64,000 nt of DNA, taken from assembly GCF_003007685.1 (NCBI RefSeq), contig NZ_PXNN01000016.1, forward strand, positions 62,001 through 126,000, written 5' to 3'. Positions 8,391 to 18,263 of the stretch are shown here, piece by piece. Position 1 is the first letter of the stretch. The number at the start of each line of letters is the position of its first letter. The notes under the pieces were generated by a model. That model searched no databases, was not told the DNA's origin, and saw nothing but the letters and a program-made list of their open reading frames with translations. Both the position numbers and the translations under genes were made by a program. Origin of the DNA: Marinobacter halophilus. GTDB taxonomy: Bacteria > Pseudomonadota > Gammaproteobacteria > Pseudomonadales > Oleiphilaceae.

Positions 8391-9532
8391 TGGCGCTCGG
8401 AGGCTTACTCAATAGCTCTGCCGATAATCACCTGACGCGATCCCGAAGCGTGTGGTCAGCGATTCACCTGGATCCGCTGCTGTTATTGTTACTTCTTTTG
8501 TTGATCGGCGCCGGTTTGTTTGTGCTGTATAGCGGCGCTGACCGAAATATCGAAGTCGTCAAAGCGCAGGGCATTCGTTTCGGTGTTGCTTTGGTTGTGA
8601 TGTTGGTCTTTGCCCAGCTGGACCCGGCGGTCTTTCGTCGTTGGGCGCCCTGGCTCTATCTGGCGGGTATGATGGGGTTGGTGGCCGTTCTGGTGGCAGG
8701 TGTCGGCGCCAAGGGCGCGCAGCGTTGGCTGGCGATTCCGGGCCTGCCTCGATTTCAGCCGTCAGAGTTGATGAAGCTGGTCGTGCCGATGATGGCGGCC
8801 TGGTACCTTTCCAGGCACTATCTGCCGCCCAGGCTGTCCCACGTTGCGCTCGGATTGCTCATTGTTCTTGTCCCCATGGGGCTGATCATTCAACAGCCAG
8901 ACCTCGGCACCTCGTTATTGGTTGGGATGGCAGGCATTTTCGTGGTGTTCTTTGCGGGCATCAGCTGGAAACTGATTGCGGCGTTTTTTGCGATGGTGTC
9001 AGTGTCGGCCCCGATGATGTGGTTCTTTGTTATGAGGGATTATCAGAAACAGCGGGTGCTGACTTTGCTGGACCCGCAAAGCGATCCGCTCGGGGCCGGT
9101 TGGAATATTATACAGTCGAAGACTGCGATCGGCTCTGGCGGTATGGATGGTAAAGGCTGGCTCCAGGGAACTCAGTCCCATCTGGAGTTTCTGCCGGAGA
9201 GTCATACCGATTTTATCGTTGCGGTACTGGCGGAAGAGTTCGGCTTCATCGGCATGATGCTGTTAATGGTTTTGTATTTCCTGATCGTGCTCAGGTGCCT
9301 TTATATCGCGGCGACCGCGCAGGATTCGTTCAGCCGGTTACTGGCAGGCGCTCTGACCATGACCTTTTTTATCTATGTCTTTGTCAATGTTGGCATGGTC
9401 AGCGGCCTGTTACCGGTGGTTGGTGTGCCCCTGCCACTGATCAGCTACGGCGGCACGTCCGGAGTGACGCTGATGGCCGCGTTCGGGGTGTTGATGTCGA
9501 TTCACACCCATCGTCGGATGATCACGGCGTGA
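8390..9532 (+). CDS. rodA: Rod shape-determining SEDS glycosyltransferase RodA
   Basis: 380 residues with about ten membrane segments. RodA is the SEDS-family peptidoglycan polymerase of the elongation complex and works with PBP2, encoded immediately upstream with a one-base overlap. The family segments GAKGAQRWL, FQPSELMKL, QPDLGTSLL and the C-terminal LPLISYGGTSG are all present. Downstream, where many pseudomonads carry the lytic transglycosylase mltB, there is only an 88-base gap with a palindrome before rlpA. Confidence 0.97.
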   Translation: MALGGLLNSSADNHLTRSRSVWSAIHLDPLLLLLLLLLIGAGLFVLYSGADRNIEVVKAQGIRFGVALVVMLVFAQLDPAVFRRWAPWLYLAGMMGLVAVLVAGVGAKGAQRWLAIPGLPRFQPSELMKLVVPMMAAWYLSRHYLPPRLSHVALGLLIVLVPMGLIIQQPDLGTSLLVGMAGIFVVFFAGISWKLIAAFFAMVSVSAPMMWFFVMRDYQKQRVLTLLDPQSDPLGAGWNIIQSKTAIGSGGMDGKGWLQGTQSHLEFLPESHTDFIVAVLAEEFGFIGMMLLMVLYFLIVLRCLYIAATAQDSFSRLLAGALTMTFFIYVFVNVGMVSGLLPVVGVPLPLISYGGTSGVTLMAAFGVLMSIHTHRRMITA

Positions 9533-9552
9533 GGGTTTACCCGGATGATGGC

Positions 9553-9588
9553 TTCCCGGTAATGGTTAATACTACCGGGAACCCGGTA
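9553..9588. repeat. Stem-loop between rodA and rlpA
   Basis: TTCCCGGTA (9553-9561) and TACCGGGAA (9573-9581) form a perfect 9-bp stem around an 11-base loop, and a third copy CCCGGTA follows at 9582-9588. There is no T-run, so it is not a classical terminator. It could stabilise the upstream message, attenuate, or bind a protein. Confidence 0.6.
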
Positions 9589-9620
9589 CAATATTTCAGG
9601 TCACTAAGGCTTGATGCGGG

Positions 9621-10544
9621 GTGAGAGTGCGTGGGTTGCCAACGATAATGGTTAAAGAACAACGAATCGGGTGGACAGGATTGATTGCGGTTCTGGTTTT
9701 GGCTGGGTGCGGAAGTGCACCGAAAGCGCCAGAGCCGGATCACTCGTCCCGGTACACCATGAAGCAGGATCGCGCTCCGTCCGGGAGTTTTGACGTCTCG
9801 GGCCTGCAAGACGCGGTGCCCCGTTATGAGGCGCCCCGCACCGCCGGTAACATGTCCCAATATCAAGTTTGGGGCAAGACGTATCGGGTCATGGACAGTA
9901 ACGAGGGATACGTGGCCCGGGGCGTAGCCAGTTGGTACGGTGAAAAATTTCACGGTCACAAAACCTCCAATGGCGAGATTTTCGACATGTATTCTATGTC
10001 GGCCGCCCATAAATCCATGCGCATTCCCAGCTACGCCCGGGTCACCAACCTCGACAATGGCCAATCGGTGATTGTCAGAGTGAATGATCGCGGCCCGTTT
10101 CATGGGGATCGCCTGATTGATTTGTCCTATGCTGCCGCCAAAAAGCTCGGCTACAAATCACAGGGCACTGCGAAGGTTGAAGTTGAAGCCATCACGGTGC
10201 GGGAAAACGGCGCGATGACTCTGGCTGGCAAACCTTTCAAGTCCGGGACGGTCGTTCCGGTGACAGACAGTGACTCTGCGCCGAATGAGCGGCAGGCTCC
10301 GGACCTGGGATTGTTTGTGCAGCTGGGATCGTTCAGTCAACCGGATCCGGCCGAGGCACTGCTGGCCAGAGCCAGCAATGTGCTTCAGCGACCAATGCGG
10401 GTTCGACAGGTCACCACCGACACCGGCCGCTTTCATCGGGCCCAGATCGGGCCTTTCAGTGACGAAATGGAAGCCCGTAACGCTCAGAGTTTATTGAAAT
10501 CTAACGGTTTCGCTCAGTCTATTGTGCTGACTGATTCCCGTTGA
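9621..10544 (+). CDS. rlpA: Septal-ring lytic transglycosylase RlpA, lipoprotein
   Basis: 307 residues from a GTG at 9621, or 298 from the ATG at 9648; the second start puts the lipobox LAGC in a normal-length signal peptide and is my preference biologically, but neither has a strong ribosome site. After the lipid cysteine comes a linker, a double-psi beta-barrel domain (about 90-185, with VARGVASWYGEKFHG and VRVNDRGPFHGDRLIDLS), and a C-terminal SPOR domain (about 235-305) that binds denuded glycan at the septum. In Pseudomonas RlpA cleaves naked glycan strands; that activity is assumed here. It sits between rodA and dacA. Confidence 0.93.
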   Translation: MRVRGLPTIMVKEQRIGWTGLIAVLVLAGCGSAPKAPEPDHSSRYTMKQDRAPSGSFDVSGLQDAVPRYEAPRTAGNMSQYQVWGKTYRVMDSNEGYVARGVASWYGEKFHGHKTSNGEIFDMYSMSAAHKSMRIPSYARVTNLDNGQSVIVRVNDRGPFHGDRLIDLSYAAAKKLGYKSQGTAKVEVEAITVRENGAMTLAGKPFKSGTVVPVTDSDSAPNERQAPDLGLFVQLGSFSQPDPAEALLARASNVLQRPMRVRQVTTDTGRFHRAQIGPFSDEMEARNAQSLLKSNGFAQSIVLTDSR

Positions 10545-10581
10545 TGACCTGAAATCTTAAAAGAAACACACCTTACGACGA

Positions 10582-11757
10582 ATGAACTTACCCATGGCTC
10601 TTAATTCAGTGATTCGCAGTTTTTTCCTGGTTTTGTCCCTGACCATCATTCTGGTTGGGCAGGCCATTGCCCAGTCAGTGTTAATTCCGGCGCCGCCGCA
10701 GATTGCTGGTAGCTCCTGGGTGCTGATGGACCCATTGACCGGTCACATCATCATGGAGCACAACAGCGGTGAGCGGCTGCCGCCCGCCAGCCTAACCAAA
10801 ATGATGACGGCCTACATCGTCGAGCGGGAGCTCGATGAGGGCCGAATCGCGATGACCGACCTGGTGCCGATCAGCGTCAAGGCCTGGCAGACCGGCGGCT
10901 CCCGTACCTTTGTCCGGGAGGGCACACAGGTGCCGGTTGAGGATCTGCTTAAAGGGGTGATTATTCAGTCCGGTAACGATGCTTCGGTTGCTCTTGCAGA
11001 GTTTGTCGCAGGGAGCGAAAGCGCTTTTGTCGATATCATGAACCAGCAGGCAACGCTGCTGGGCATGACCAACACCAACTTCGAAAACGCAACCGGGTTG
11101 CCATCGCCGAATCAATACTCGACCGCTTACGATCTGGCAGTGTTGGCCCAGGCGATCATTGAGGACTACCCCGAGAACTATCCACTGTATGCGGTCAAGA
11201 GCTTTACCTTTAACAATATCCGACAGCCCAATCGCAATAGCCTGTTGTGGCGGGATGAGAGTGTCGATGGCCTGAAAACCGGCCATACCGAAGAGGCTGG
11301 TTATTGTCTGGTGGCGTCTGCCAAGCGTGACGACACTCGCCTGATCGCCGCAGTCATGGGCACCAGCAGTGCTCAGGTGCGCGCTCAGGAAGTCCAGAAG
11401 ATGCTCAACTACGGTTTTCGTTACTACGAAACCGCGCGCTTGTTCCGAGCTGGGCAGGAGCTGGTGGATGCGAGGGTCTGGGGCGGCAATAGCGATCAGA
11501 TTTCGATCGGGCTGGCGGAGGACGTTCACGTGACTATTCCCCGTGGCTCGAAAGATCAGCTTGAATCGGTGGTGGATCTGGATTCTGTCATCAAAGCACC
11601 CATCAAGGTCGGTGATGAGCTGGGCCGCATTCAGGTCACGCTTAATGGCGAGAGCGTCGTCGATGAGCCAGTGCTGGCGTTGACCGAAGTACCGCAAGGT
11701 GGACTTTTCAAGCGCCTGTGGGACTCGATCAAGCTGTTTTTCGTACAACTTTTTTAA
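10582..11757 (+). CDS. dacA: Serine-type D-Ala-D-Ala carboxypeptidase (PBP5/6 family)
   Basis: 391 residues. The enzyme removes the terminal D-alanine from peptidoglycan pentapeptides in the periplasm and so limits cross-linking. A signal peptide ends near AIAQS (about residue 31). Active-site motifs are SLTK (Ser70-Lys73), SGN (130-132) and KTG (232-234). The C-terminal beta domain ends in an amphipathic helix, LFKRLWDSIKLFFVQLF, which anchors PBP5-type proteins to the membrane. It follows rlpA and precedes ybeD, the standard order. An ATG at 10594 is a possible alternative start. Confidence 0.96.
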   Translation: MNLPMALNSVIRSFFLVLSLTIILVGQAIAQSVLIPAPPQIAGSSWVLMDPLTGHIIMEHNSGERLPPASLTKMMTAYIVERELDEGRIAMTDLVPISVKAWQTGGSRTFVREGTQVPVEDLLKGVIIQSGNDASVALAEFVAGSESAFVDIMNQQATLLGMTNTNFENATGLPSPNQYSTAYDLAVLAQAIIEDYPENYPLYAVKSFTFNNIRQPNRNSLLWRDESVDGLKTGHTEEAGYCLVASAKRDDTRLIAAVMGTSSAQVRAQEVQKMLNYGFRYYETARLFRAGQELVDARVWGGNSDQISIGLAEDVHVTIPRGSKDQLESVVDLDSVIKAPIKVGDELGRIQVTLNGESVVDEPVLALTEVPQGGLFKRLWDSIKLFFVQLF

Positions 11758-11803
11758 CAGAGGCGGCTGGCGTGAATGGTCAGTCGTCGGGGAGTAATGC
11801 GAC

Positions 11804-12073
11804 ATGAGTGACCCGAAACCGCCGAAAATAGAGTTTCCCTGTGACTATGTCATCAAAGTCATCGGAAACGCGGCGCCAGATTTCACCGAGTTTGTGTTGG
11901 ATGTGGTGGAGCAACACTCCCCAGGGGTCTGTGAAGCCGACCTGTCGATAAAGGATAGCAGTAAGGGGCGTTTTTCATCGGTTCAGCTTAAGATTGTGGC
12001 GACTGGTGAGGAGCAACTCAAGGCGCTGTTTGAAGACCTGAAAGCAAGCGGCCGGGTTCACATGGTGCTCTGA
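11804..12073 (+). CDS. ybeD: YbeD/DUF493 family regulatory protein
   Basis: 89 residues, matching the small ferredoxin-like-fold YbeD family. It begins [16 protein letters not shown] and ends GRVHMVL, both typical of the family. Its biochemical role is unsettled; conserved linkage to lipB, seen here with a four-base gap, has suggested a link to lipoate metabolism, but that is inference from context. A GGGGAG ribosome site lies upstream of the ATG. Confidence 0.9.
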   Translation: MSDPKPPKIEFPCDYVIKVIGNAAPDFTEFVLDVVEQHSPGVCEADLSIKDSSKGRFSSVQLKIVATGEEQLKALFEDLKASGRVHMVL

Positions 12074-12077
12074 TAAC

Positions 12078-12716
12078 ATGACAGACCTGATTGTCCGCTC
12101 GCTGGGGCAGCAGCCCTACATGGAAACCTGGGAAGCGATGAAAGCCTTCACCGCCAACCGGGACGCAACCACGGTCGATGAACTGTGGTGCCTGGAGCAC
12201 CCTCGGGTGTTCACACAGGGTCAGGCCGGTAAGGCTGAGCACATCCTGTTGCCGGGCGATATCCCGGTGATTCAGGTCGACCGGGGCGGGCAGGTCACTT
12301 ATCACGGCCCGGGGCAACTGGTCATCTATCTGCTGGTTGACCTGTCACGGCGAAAAATGGGCGTGCGCACTTTGGTGGATGAGATCGAACAGGCCATTGT
12401 GCGCACGCTGGCCCAGTCAGAAATAGATGCCGCGCCGAGGCAAGACGCGCCTGGTGTGTATATCAACGGTGCCAAGATCGCATCGTTGGGATTGCGGGTG
12501 CGCCGGGGGTGTTCTTTTCATGGTCTGGCGCTTAACGTGAACATGGATATGGAGCCGTTCAGCCGGATCAATCCCTGTGGCTACGCCGGAATGTCCATGT
12601 GCCAGGTCAGTGATTTTGAACCCGGCATCTCCGTTTATGAGATCGAGCGCAGGTTGGTAAAGGCGCTGGTTAGCGGGCTTGGGCATCAGCAGGTGGCGCA
12701 TCGTTCGGGCTGGTGA
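12078..12716 (+). CDS. lipB: Octanoyl-[acyl-carrier-protein]:protein N-octanoyltransferase
   Basis: 212 residues. LipB moves octanoate from ACP to lipoyl domains of 2-oxoacid dehydrogenases and GcvH, the first step of lipoate assembly. The family segment [18 protein letters not shown] is present, with catalytic Lys133 (GAKIASLG) and Cys167 (NPCGYAG). The partner gene lipA does not follow as it does in Pseudomonas and E. coli neighbourhoods; it lies at 44115-45161 on the other strand. A convergent diguanylate cyclase gene ends 17 bases beyond the stop. Confidence 0.97.
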   Translation: MTDLIVRSLGQQPYMETWEAMKAFTANRDATTVDELWCLEHPRVFTQGQAGKAEHILLPGDIPVIQVDRGGQVTYHGPGQLVIYLLVDLSRRKMGVRTLVDEIEQAIVRTLAQSEIDAAPRQDAPGVYINGAKIASLGLRVRRGCSFHGLALNVNMDMEPFSRINPCGYAGMSMCQVSDFEPGISVYEIERRLVKALVSGLGHQQVAHRSGW

Positions 12717-12733
12717 CGCTGGGACAGGTCGTG

Positions 12734-13855
12734 TTAACTGCCCGCCGCCCGGCAGGTACGGTTTCGGCCTTCAGATTTGGCTTGGTAGAGCGCTTCATCG
12801 GCGCGTTGCAGCAATCGATCGATGGATTCTGAACCCTGGATTGTGGCGACACCAATACTGATCGTCGCGCCAATATCCATGCCGTCGGCCTGAACGGTTC
12901 TGGCTGCAACCGCCAGACGTATCCGCTCCGCCGACGCCTGAGCATCCTCCGATGAGGTTTCCGGTAGCAGAATCAGAAATTCTTCTCCGCCCCATCGAGC
13001 AATGGTGTCGACCTTCCGGCATTGTTCCGTCAGTGTTTTTCCGACCAGCACAATCATGTCGTCACCGACCTGGTGACCGAAGGTGTCGTTGACCTGCTTG
13101 AACAGATCAATGTCCATCAGCAGTACCGAGTAGTGACGGCCGTTCCTCAGATAACGCTGGTATTCGGCGTCAAGTTGCTCCAGTCCTTCCCGTCGGTTGG
13201 CCAGCCCGGTCAGCGCATCGTGTTTTGCGGCGTACTCGAATTCTTTGGCCAGCTTGATCAGCCCCAGTTTGCTGCGGCGTCGGCTCTGGTCGAGGATGTA
13301 ACAAGTGACCATCTCGAATGCCAGAACAATAATCATGGTCAGCCGGAGCGTACCGCTGTAGGGCAGCTCAAATAGCGCATCACCGAGCGGACTGAACAGA
13401 AGCAAGACGGCGAGCCAACCGCCCAGGCAGGCGATAATGCCTATGCGAGCTTCGCTGATGTAAAAAATGATGGGTGGATAGGCAAATAACCAGATAATGG
13501 CCGAGCCATCTTCAACCGCTTGTATGGCCAGGAAGGTAAACAAGGCTGTGATCAGGACAATGAATACACGCCGCTGCAGGGTTTTTTGTCCAGAAAATAC
13601 GAAAATGACCGCGTTAATAGCCAACAATACTGCGAAGCTGAACAGCCAGGGGGCGGTAAAAGGATCGGCCTGCTGAGTAGAGCGCCAAGCGTAGAACAGT
13701 AGCAGGGGAACCGCCGCGGCTGTCAGCCCATTTATCAGGGCCGGGACAGGAATTTCCCCCGTCACCCGGAATTGGGAAAGTTCAGAATCTGGTGTTCTGG
13801 ATGCTGACTGGTTCATGGCCGGGCTTTTTTTGTAATTGATGAAGATCACATTCAT
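12734..13855 (-). CDS. Membrane diguanylate cyclase (GGDEF)
   Basis: 373 residues from ATG 13855; an ATG at 13816 (360 residues) is equally possible, as neither has a clear ribosome site. Six or so membrane segments (residues about 35-195) precede a full GGDEF domain entering at DALTGLANRREGLE. The signature is GGEEF (289-293), catalytically competent, with RKVD (280-283) as the product-inhibition I-site. It should make c-di-GMP from two GTP. Its membrane part is of a MASE-like or 7TM-like type that I cannot name. It converges on lipB and diverges from the UbiB-like gene, so it is a stand-alone unit. Confidence 0.93.
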   Translation of the reverse strand: MNVIFINYKKSPAMNQSASRTPDSELSQFRVTGEIPVPALINGLTAAAVPLLLFYAWRSTQQADPFTAPWLFSFAVLLAINAVIFVFSGQKTLQRRVFIVLITALFTFLAIQAVEDGSAIIWLFAYPPIIFYISEARIGIIACLGGWLAVLLLFSPLGDALFELPYSGTLRLTMIIVLAFEMVTCYILDQSRRRSKLGLIKLAKEFEYAAKHDALTGLANRREGLEQLDAEYQRYLRNGRHYSVLLMDIDLFKQVNDTFGHQVGDDMIVLVGKTLTEQCRKVDTIARWGGEEFLILLPETSSEDAQASAERIRLAVAARTVQADGMDIGATISIGVATIQGSESIDRLLQRADEALYQAKSEGRNRTCRAAGS

Positions 13856-14011
13856 AACGTTAACTGAGTCTAGATCGCATTGTGACCCAAAACTGTGTTA
13901 AATCGTAACGGAATGTCGAAACTGGTTTAAATTGATCGAAAAGTATTCACATTGGCTGCAGAAGCTGAAAATTGACGACTGATCGGTTAGGTTGTTCCGG
14001 TCTGTGATCCG

Positions 14012-14017
14012 TATAAT
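14012..14017 (+). promoter_or_regulatory. Candidate -10 element for the UbiB-like kinase gene
   Basis: TATAAT lies 71 bases upstream of the start codon in the 233-bp divergent region. The -35 position is poor. A short hairpin, TGCCGG/CCGGCA with a six-base loop (14039-14056), follows in the predicted leader. Confidence 0.35.
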
Positions 14018-14088
14018 GAGGTAAGGATTCCCTTGAGGTGCCGGGAGCGACCGGCAAACTCATCATTTTCTGACCATACAGGTTATCC

Positions 14089-15540
14089 ATGTCTTCAAGT
14101 CGCCCCGGAAAATCCGTGTCTCGCATCAAAACCGGCAGCTTTGAACGGCGGTTATCGCTGACCAAGGCTGGCCTGTTTGCGGGTACCCGCATGGCATCGC
14201 ACATGGCCACTAACTGGTTCAGCGATAAGGAAACCCGGGAGCAGCGCCATCGCGCAATGATGTCTAGCCAGGCTCGTTTTCTGGTGGATGAGCTGGGGCG
14301 GCTCAAGGGCAGCGTGGTCAAGATCGGTCAGGTAATGGCACTTTACGGTGAGCATTTTCTGCCGGACGAAGTTACCGAGGCGTTGCACACACTGGAAGAT
14401 CAGACCACGTCGCTGGAGTGGGCTGCAATTGAACGGGTGCTTAAAGCGGAAATTGGAGCTGATCGCCTGGCGGAGCTGGAAATAGACCCGGAGCCCATCG
14501 GTGCGGCCTCGCTTGGCCAGGTGCATCGAGCGGTCAGGCTCAGTGACGGGCTGGAACTGGTGCTGAAAGTGCAGTATCCCGGCGTAGCGGATGCGGTTGA
14601 CAGCGATCTCAACGCGGTCGCTCAGTTGCTCAAAGTGGCCCGGCTGGTCCGGTTCGGCCCCGAGTTCAACGACTGGCTGGAAGAGGTCCGGCAGATGATG
14701 CACCGGGAGGTGGACTATCGCCTGGAAGCCAGAACCACCGAAAAATTCCGCACCATGCTGGACTCCGATCCACGATTTGTCGTGCCCCGGGTGCTGCAAG
14801 AATACTCAACGGATCACATCATTGCCTCAACCTATGAGCATGGCCATTCGGTCGGGTCTCCGGCGGTTCGGGAGCTTTCGCTGGCCCGCCGAAGTTCTCT
14901 GGGCAAAGCAGCATTGGAGCTGTTCTTCCGTGAGTTGTTTGAATGGGGAGAAATACAGACAGATCCGAATTTCGGCAATTATCGGGTACGGATAGCCGGC
15001 GAAGAAGGCGAAGACGAAGCGCACGATCGCATTGTGCTGCTGGATTTCGGAGCCGTTCAGAGTTACTCGCGCCAGTTTCTGGACCCGGTTATCCAGATGA
15101 TTCGTGCGTCCTATGAACAGGATCTCGAGCAGGTGATTGATGGCGGCATCACGCTTCGTTTCATGAGCCGGGAGTGGCCTGAGGAAGTTCTCGAGAAATT
15201 TGGCTCTGTTTGCATGTCAGTACTTGAGCCCCTGGCGGGAGATCGCCATCAATGGCCAGACTACGCAGTTAACGCCCACGGCGAGTATCGATGGAAACAG
15301 AGTGATCTGCCTTCGCGGGTCGCCAAACAGGCTGCCCGGTCGGCCATCAATCGTTACTTCCAGGTGCCGCCAAAGGAGTTTGTCTTCCTGAATCGCAAGT
15401 TGATCGGTGTATACACCTTCATCGCCGTGCTGCATTCGGAATTCAACGGTGAGGGCCTGCTCCGCAAGTACCTCTATGGCGAGGATGCCGGTGAACCGAA
15501 GCCGGTAGCTTCCAGCACCACCCAGAGCACGAAGGCATAG
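14089..15540 (+). CDS. ABC1/UbiB-like atypical kinase (AarF/ADCK family)
   Basis: 483 residues. The family is a protein-kinase-like fold with ATPase activity tied to ubiquinone synthesis (UbiB, COQ8). Seen here: the KxGQ element KIGQVMALYGEHFLPDE near residue 80, the alanine-rich nucleotide loop AASLGQVHRA, the lysine of LVLKVQYPG, and the metal-binding TDPNFGNY and LLDFGAV near residues 285-325. It lacks the C-terminal twin membrane helices of true UbiB and ubiE/ubiJ are not adjacent, so it is a paralogue-type ABC1 protein with unknown substrate. Its last 67 bases overlap the convergent YqaA-like gene. Confidence 0.85.
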   Translation: MSSSRPGKSVSRIKTGSFERRLSLTKAGLFAGTRMASHMATNWFSDKETREQRHRAMMSSQARFLVDELGRLKGSVVKIGQVMALYGEHFLPDEVTEALHTLEDQTTSLEWAAIERVLKAEIGADRLAELEIDPEPIGAASLGQVHRAVRLSDGLELVLKVQYPGVADAVDSDLNAVAQLLKVARLVRFGPEFNDWLEEVRQMMHREVDYRLEARTTEKFRTMLDSDPRFVVPRVLQEYSTDHIIASTYEHGHSVGSPAVRELSLARRSSLGKAALELFFRELFEWGEIQTDPNFGNYRVRIAGEEGEDEAHDRIVLLDFGAVQSYSRQFLDPVIQMIRASYEQDLEQVIDGGITLRFMSREWPEEVLEKFGSVCMSVLEPLAGDRHQWPDYAVNAHGEYRWKQSDLPSRVAKQAARSAINRYFQVPPKEFVFLNRKLIGVYTFIAVLHSEFNGEGLLRKYLYGEDAGEPKPVASSTTQSTKA

Positions 15541-15935
15541 CGCACGCCTTTACCGATGCCCACCAGAATTACGAAGTTGAGCCAGGGCACTCGCATGATC
15601 CCGCCCACCAGAGTCAGGGGATCGCCGACGATGGGCAGCCAGCCCAGTAACAGCGACCATTGACCATAGCGGTTGAAGCGGTTCCGGGCCTTGTGCAACT
15701 GCAGTTCGCTGACCGGAAACCAGCGTTTATGTTTAAAGCGATCCACCTGCCTGCCGATAACCCCGTTAACGACAGACCCTAACGTGTTGCCAAGGGTTGC
15801 CCAGAACCACAGCCAGAATAATGGCAAACCCTGGCTGGCCAGCGTACCCAGCAGTAATTCGGAATATGCTGGCAACAGGGTGGCCGCCGCGAATGCGGTC
15901 AAAAACAGAGTCAAATAGGCCAAGGGCATCTCCAT
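15474..15935 (-). CDS. YqaA family membrane protein (DedA-like, SNARE-associated)
   Basis: 153 residues with four hydrophobic stretches. The family resembles a half DedA domain: [13 protein letters not shown], then [17 protein letters not shown], then [20 protein letters not shown]. YqaA proteins are inner-membrane proteins of unknown transport role. The 3-prime end runs 67 bases into the end of the UbiB-like kinase on the opposite strand, and its start is only 44 bases from the divergent MCP gene. The convergent overlap is odd but both frames are clearly real. Confidence 0.85.
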   Translation of the reverse strand: MEMPLAYLTLFLTAFAAATLLPAYSELLLGTLASQGLPLFWLWFWATLGNTLGSVVNGVIGRQVDRFKHKRWFPVSELQLHKARNRFNRYGQWSLLLGWLPIVGDPLTLVGGIMRVPWLNFVILVGIGKGVRYAFVLWVVLEATGFGSPASSP

Positions 15936-15979
15936 GCACTAGTCTTAGTCAGGGTTCATTCAAAAAGGTTTCGCGGTTT

Positions 15980-18106
15980 ATGAAACAGCTTTCACTTCGC
16001 TTCAAGCTTTACGGGCTGGTTATAACGCTGCTGTTGCTGATGGGCGTGAGCATTGTCATCACCGCACAGTTGTCTCTGGGATCCATGGAAGAGCGCCTGT
16101 CCCATGAGACTCGTGCGACGGTACAGACCATTGTGATGGACCAGCTGATCGCAACGGCCGGCCAGTACGGAGAGCTGGTGACCGGTCAGTTCGAGACGGC
16201 CTACCAAACGCCCGAAGTTGTACGCAGCGTGATTACCCGAAATATCGAGGCGGACAGTTCTGGCCGGATCAGCCGGCGGGACCTGCAGGAAACCGTCGGC
16301 ACTATTTTAGCCGAACAAGAGCACCTGAGCTCGATCTACGCGCAGTTTGAGCCTGACGCCTACGACGGCCAGGATATTTACTTTACCGATGGTCTGGATG
16401 AGCATAGCAGTGATCAGGGCACGCTTGAGATCTATTATTACCGTGACCCGCAAGGCAATGTTCAGTTCAGTCGCACGGAAGATCCCTCAGCCAAATACCT
16501 TGATAACCGTAATGAGTTCGGAATTCGTGAAGCGGAATGGTATCTGTGTTCCAGGGACTCTCTCAAGCCCTGCCTGATGGAGCCTTATGAATACGAGATC
16601 GAGGAAGGTTACTCCGAGTTGATGACCAGTCTGGTGGTGCCCATTCTGGATAATGGTCGTTTTGCCGGTGTCGCGGGCGTGGACATCAACCTGTCGACAC
16701 TGCAGGCGACCATAACGCAGGTTAGCCAGGCCTTGTTTGACGGCGAATCGCGCGTGTCTCTGCTCAGCGAAGGTGGCCTGATTGCGGCGTCCAGTCACTA
16801 TCAGGAGCATCTGGGTAGACCGCTTCAGGACGCGTTGCCGGACTTGGCCGCGGGATTTGTCCGTTTGCATCAGCAAGGCGGTCGTTTTGATAATGGCAAA
16901 ACCTTGGCCGTTGCTTACCCTGTTCGTGTGGCGTTACCAGGCAGTGAATGGTCGCTGTTGATCGAGTTGCCCCGCGAAGTGGCCCTTGCCGGTGTTGAGG
17001 AAATTACCGGGCTGTTGTCGTCGGAAGTAGCAGATACCGCAGCCCGGCAAACTCTGGTGGGCGTGGTGGTGGTGCTTATGGCCATTGCCGTGCTGGTGTT
17101 ACTGGTGCGCTCGGTCACCCGGCCACTGGACGAAATTCGGGACCGGATGCGAAGCCTGGCCAGTGCTGAGGGCGATCTCACCCGCGAACTGGAGATAGAC
17201 ACTCACGCTGAACTGATTGACCTGGCTGGCGGCTTCAACGCATTTCTTGCGCGCTTGCGAGAGATGATCGACGACCTGAAAGGTGTCAATGCACAAGTCC
17301 GAGGGCAGGCCGCAGACGTGGGCGCTATCGCCCGAGATACCGATGACCAGACCAGCCGTCAGCATCAGGATATCGACAGTGTGGTAACGGCCATGAATGA
17401 AATGTCGGCCGCGGCCGGCGAAGTGGCTGGCTTTGCCGGGGAGGCCGCTGAAAATGCCCGCGCAGCCCGTGATGGCATTCGATTCACGCAGGATACGCTT
17501 AAATCAGCCCTCAGGGGGGTGGATGCGTTGGCCGGTGACATGGGGCAGGCCAGTTCCGCCATCGGCCATGTGGCTCAGCGCAGTGAGGAAATAAACCGGA
17601 TCATCGAGGTCATTCGGGGTATTGCCGAGCAGACCAACCTGCTCGCTCTGAACGCCGCGATTGAAGCTGCCCGGGCCGGAGAGCAGGGCCGTGGTTTTGC
17701 CGTGGTGGCGGACGAAGTGAGAAACCTGGCGTCAAAAACCCGCGAGTCTACCGATGAAATCAGCGCAATGATCGAGCGCCTGAAAGGGGATGTCAGTGGT
17801 GCGGTCACGGTCATACAGAGTGGTGTTGACCGTGCCACCTCGGCCGTGGATGGCACTCGCGAGGCGGATCATTCACTGGCAACCGTGGTTGAGCGTATCG
17901 GGACTATCGTTGAGCACGTGACTCAGGTTGCCACGGCGGCTGAAGAGCAGAGTTCTGTCAGCGAAGAAATCAATCGCAACCTGACACAGATCGGCGATGC
18001 CGCCACCGACCTACGCGAACTGGCGCAGCGAGTGCGCCAGAGTGGCGATGCACTCGATGGGCAAGTTCAGGTGCTGGACCGGGAACTGGGCCGTCTGAAA
18101 ACCTGA
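15980..18106 (+). CDS. Methyl-accepting chemotaxis protein with double-Cache-type sensor
   Basis: 708 residues from ATG 15980 (AAGG upstream); an earlier in-frame ATG would overlap the divergent YqaA gene. Layout: membrane helix (about 10-32), large periplasmic sensor (about 35-365) of dCache type, containing [20 protein letters not shown], second membrane helix (about 370-395), HAMP, then the signalling hairpin with [19 protein letters not shown] and [15 protein letters not shown]. It passes ligand occupancy to CheA/CheW. No CheR-docking pentapeptide ends the protein. The ligand cannot be read from the sequence. Confidence 0.93.
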   Translation: MKQLSLRFKLYGLVITLLLLMGVSIVITAQLSLGSMEERLSHETRATVQTIVMDQLIATAGQYGELVTGQFETAYQTPEVVRSVITRNIEADSSGRISRRDLQETVGTILAEQEHLSSIYAQFEPDAYDGQDIYFTDGLDEHSSDQGTLEIYYYRDPQGNVQFSRTEDPSAKYLDNRNEFGIREAEWYLCSRDSLKPCLMEPYEYEIEEGYSELMTSLVVPILDNGRFAGVAGVDINLSTLQATITQVSQALFDGESRVSLLSEGGLIAASSHYQEHLGRPLQDALPDLAAGFVRLHQQGGRFDNGKTLAVAYPVRVALPGSEWSLLIELPREVALAGVEEITGLLSSEVADTAARQTLVGVVVVLMAIAVLVLLVRSVTRPLDEIRDRMRSLASAEGDLTRELEIDTHAELIDLAGGFNAFLARLREMIDDLKGVNAQVRGQAADVGAIARDTDDQTSRQHQDIDSVVTAMNEMSAAAGEVAGFAGEAAENARAARDGIRFTQDTLKSALRGVDALAGDMGQASSAIGHVAQRSEEINRIIEVIRGIAEQTNLLALNAAIEAARAGEQGRGFAVVADEVRNLASKTRESTDEISAMIERLKGDVSGAVTVIQSGVDRATSAVDGTREADHSLATVVERIGTIVEHVTQVATAAEEQSSVSEEINRNLTQIGDAATDLRELAQRVRQSGDALDGQVQVLDRELGRLKT

Positions 18107-18263
18107 CAGTTCGAGCTAGCCGGGTGGGGGGGGCAGTATCGGCCGTGACTATGACAGCTATGGGCAGCATCAATTTTCAATTGATTAGTCGCATGTCATC
18201 ATGGCGTCAGATTGAAAACCCTTACATTCACCGCCGGGATCATCCCTTGCGTCAGGAGGTTTT

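Noticed and set aside
9537..11805. Long open frames antisense to rlpA and dacA (up to about 337 codons)
   Set aside because: They mirror strongly conserved genes on the plus strand, have no ribosome sites and give proteins of low complexity; they arise from GC-rich codon bias.
18126..18133. Run of eight G after the first MCP gene as a phase-variable tract
   Set aside because: It is outside any coding frame and too far from the grxC promoter region to suggest switching.
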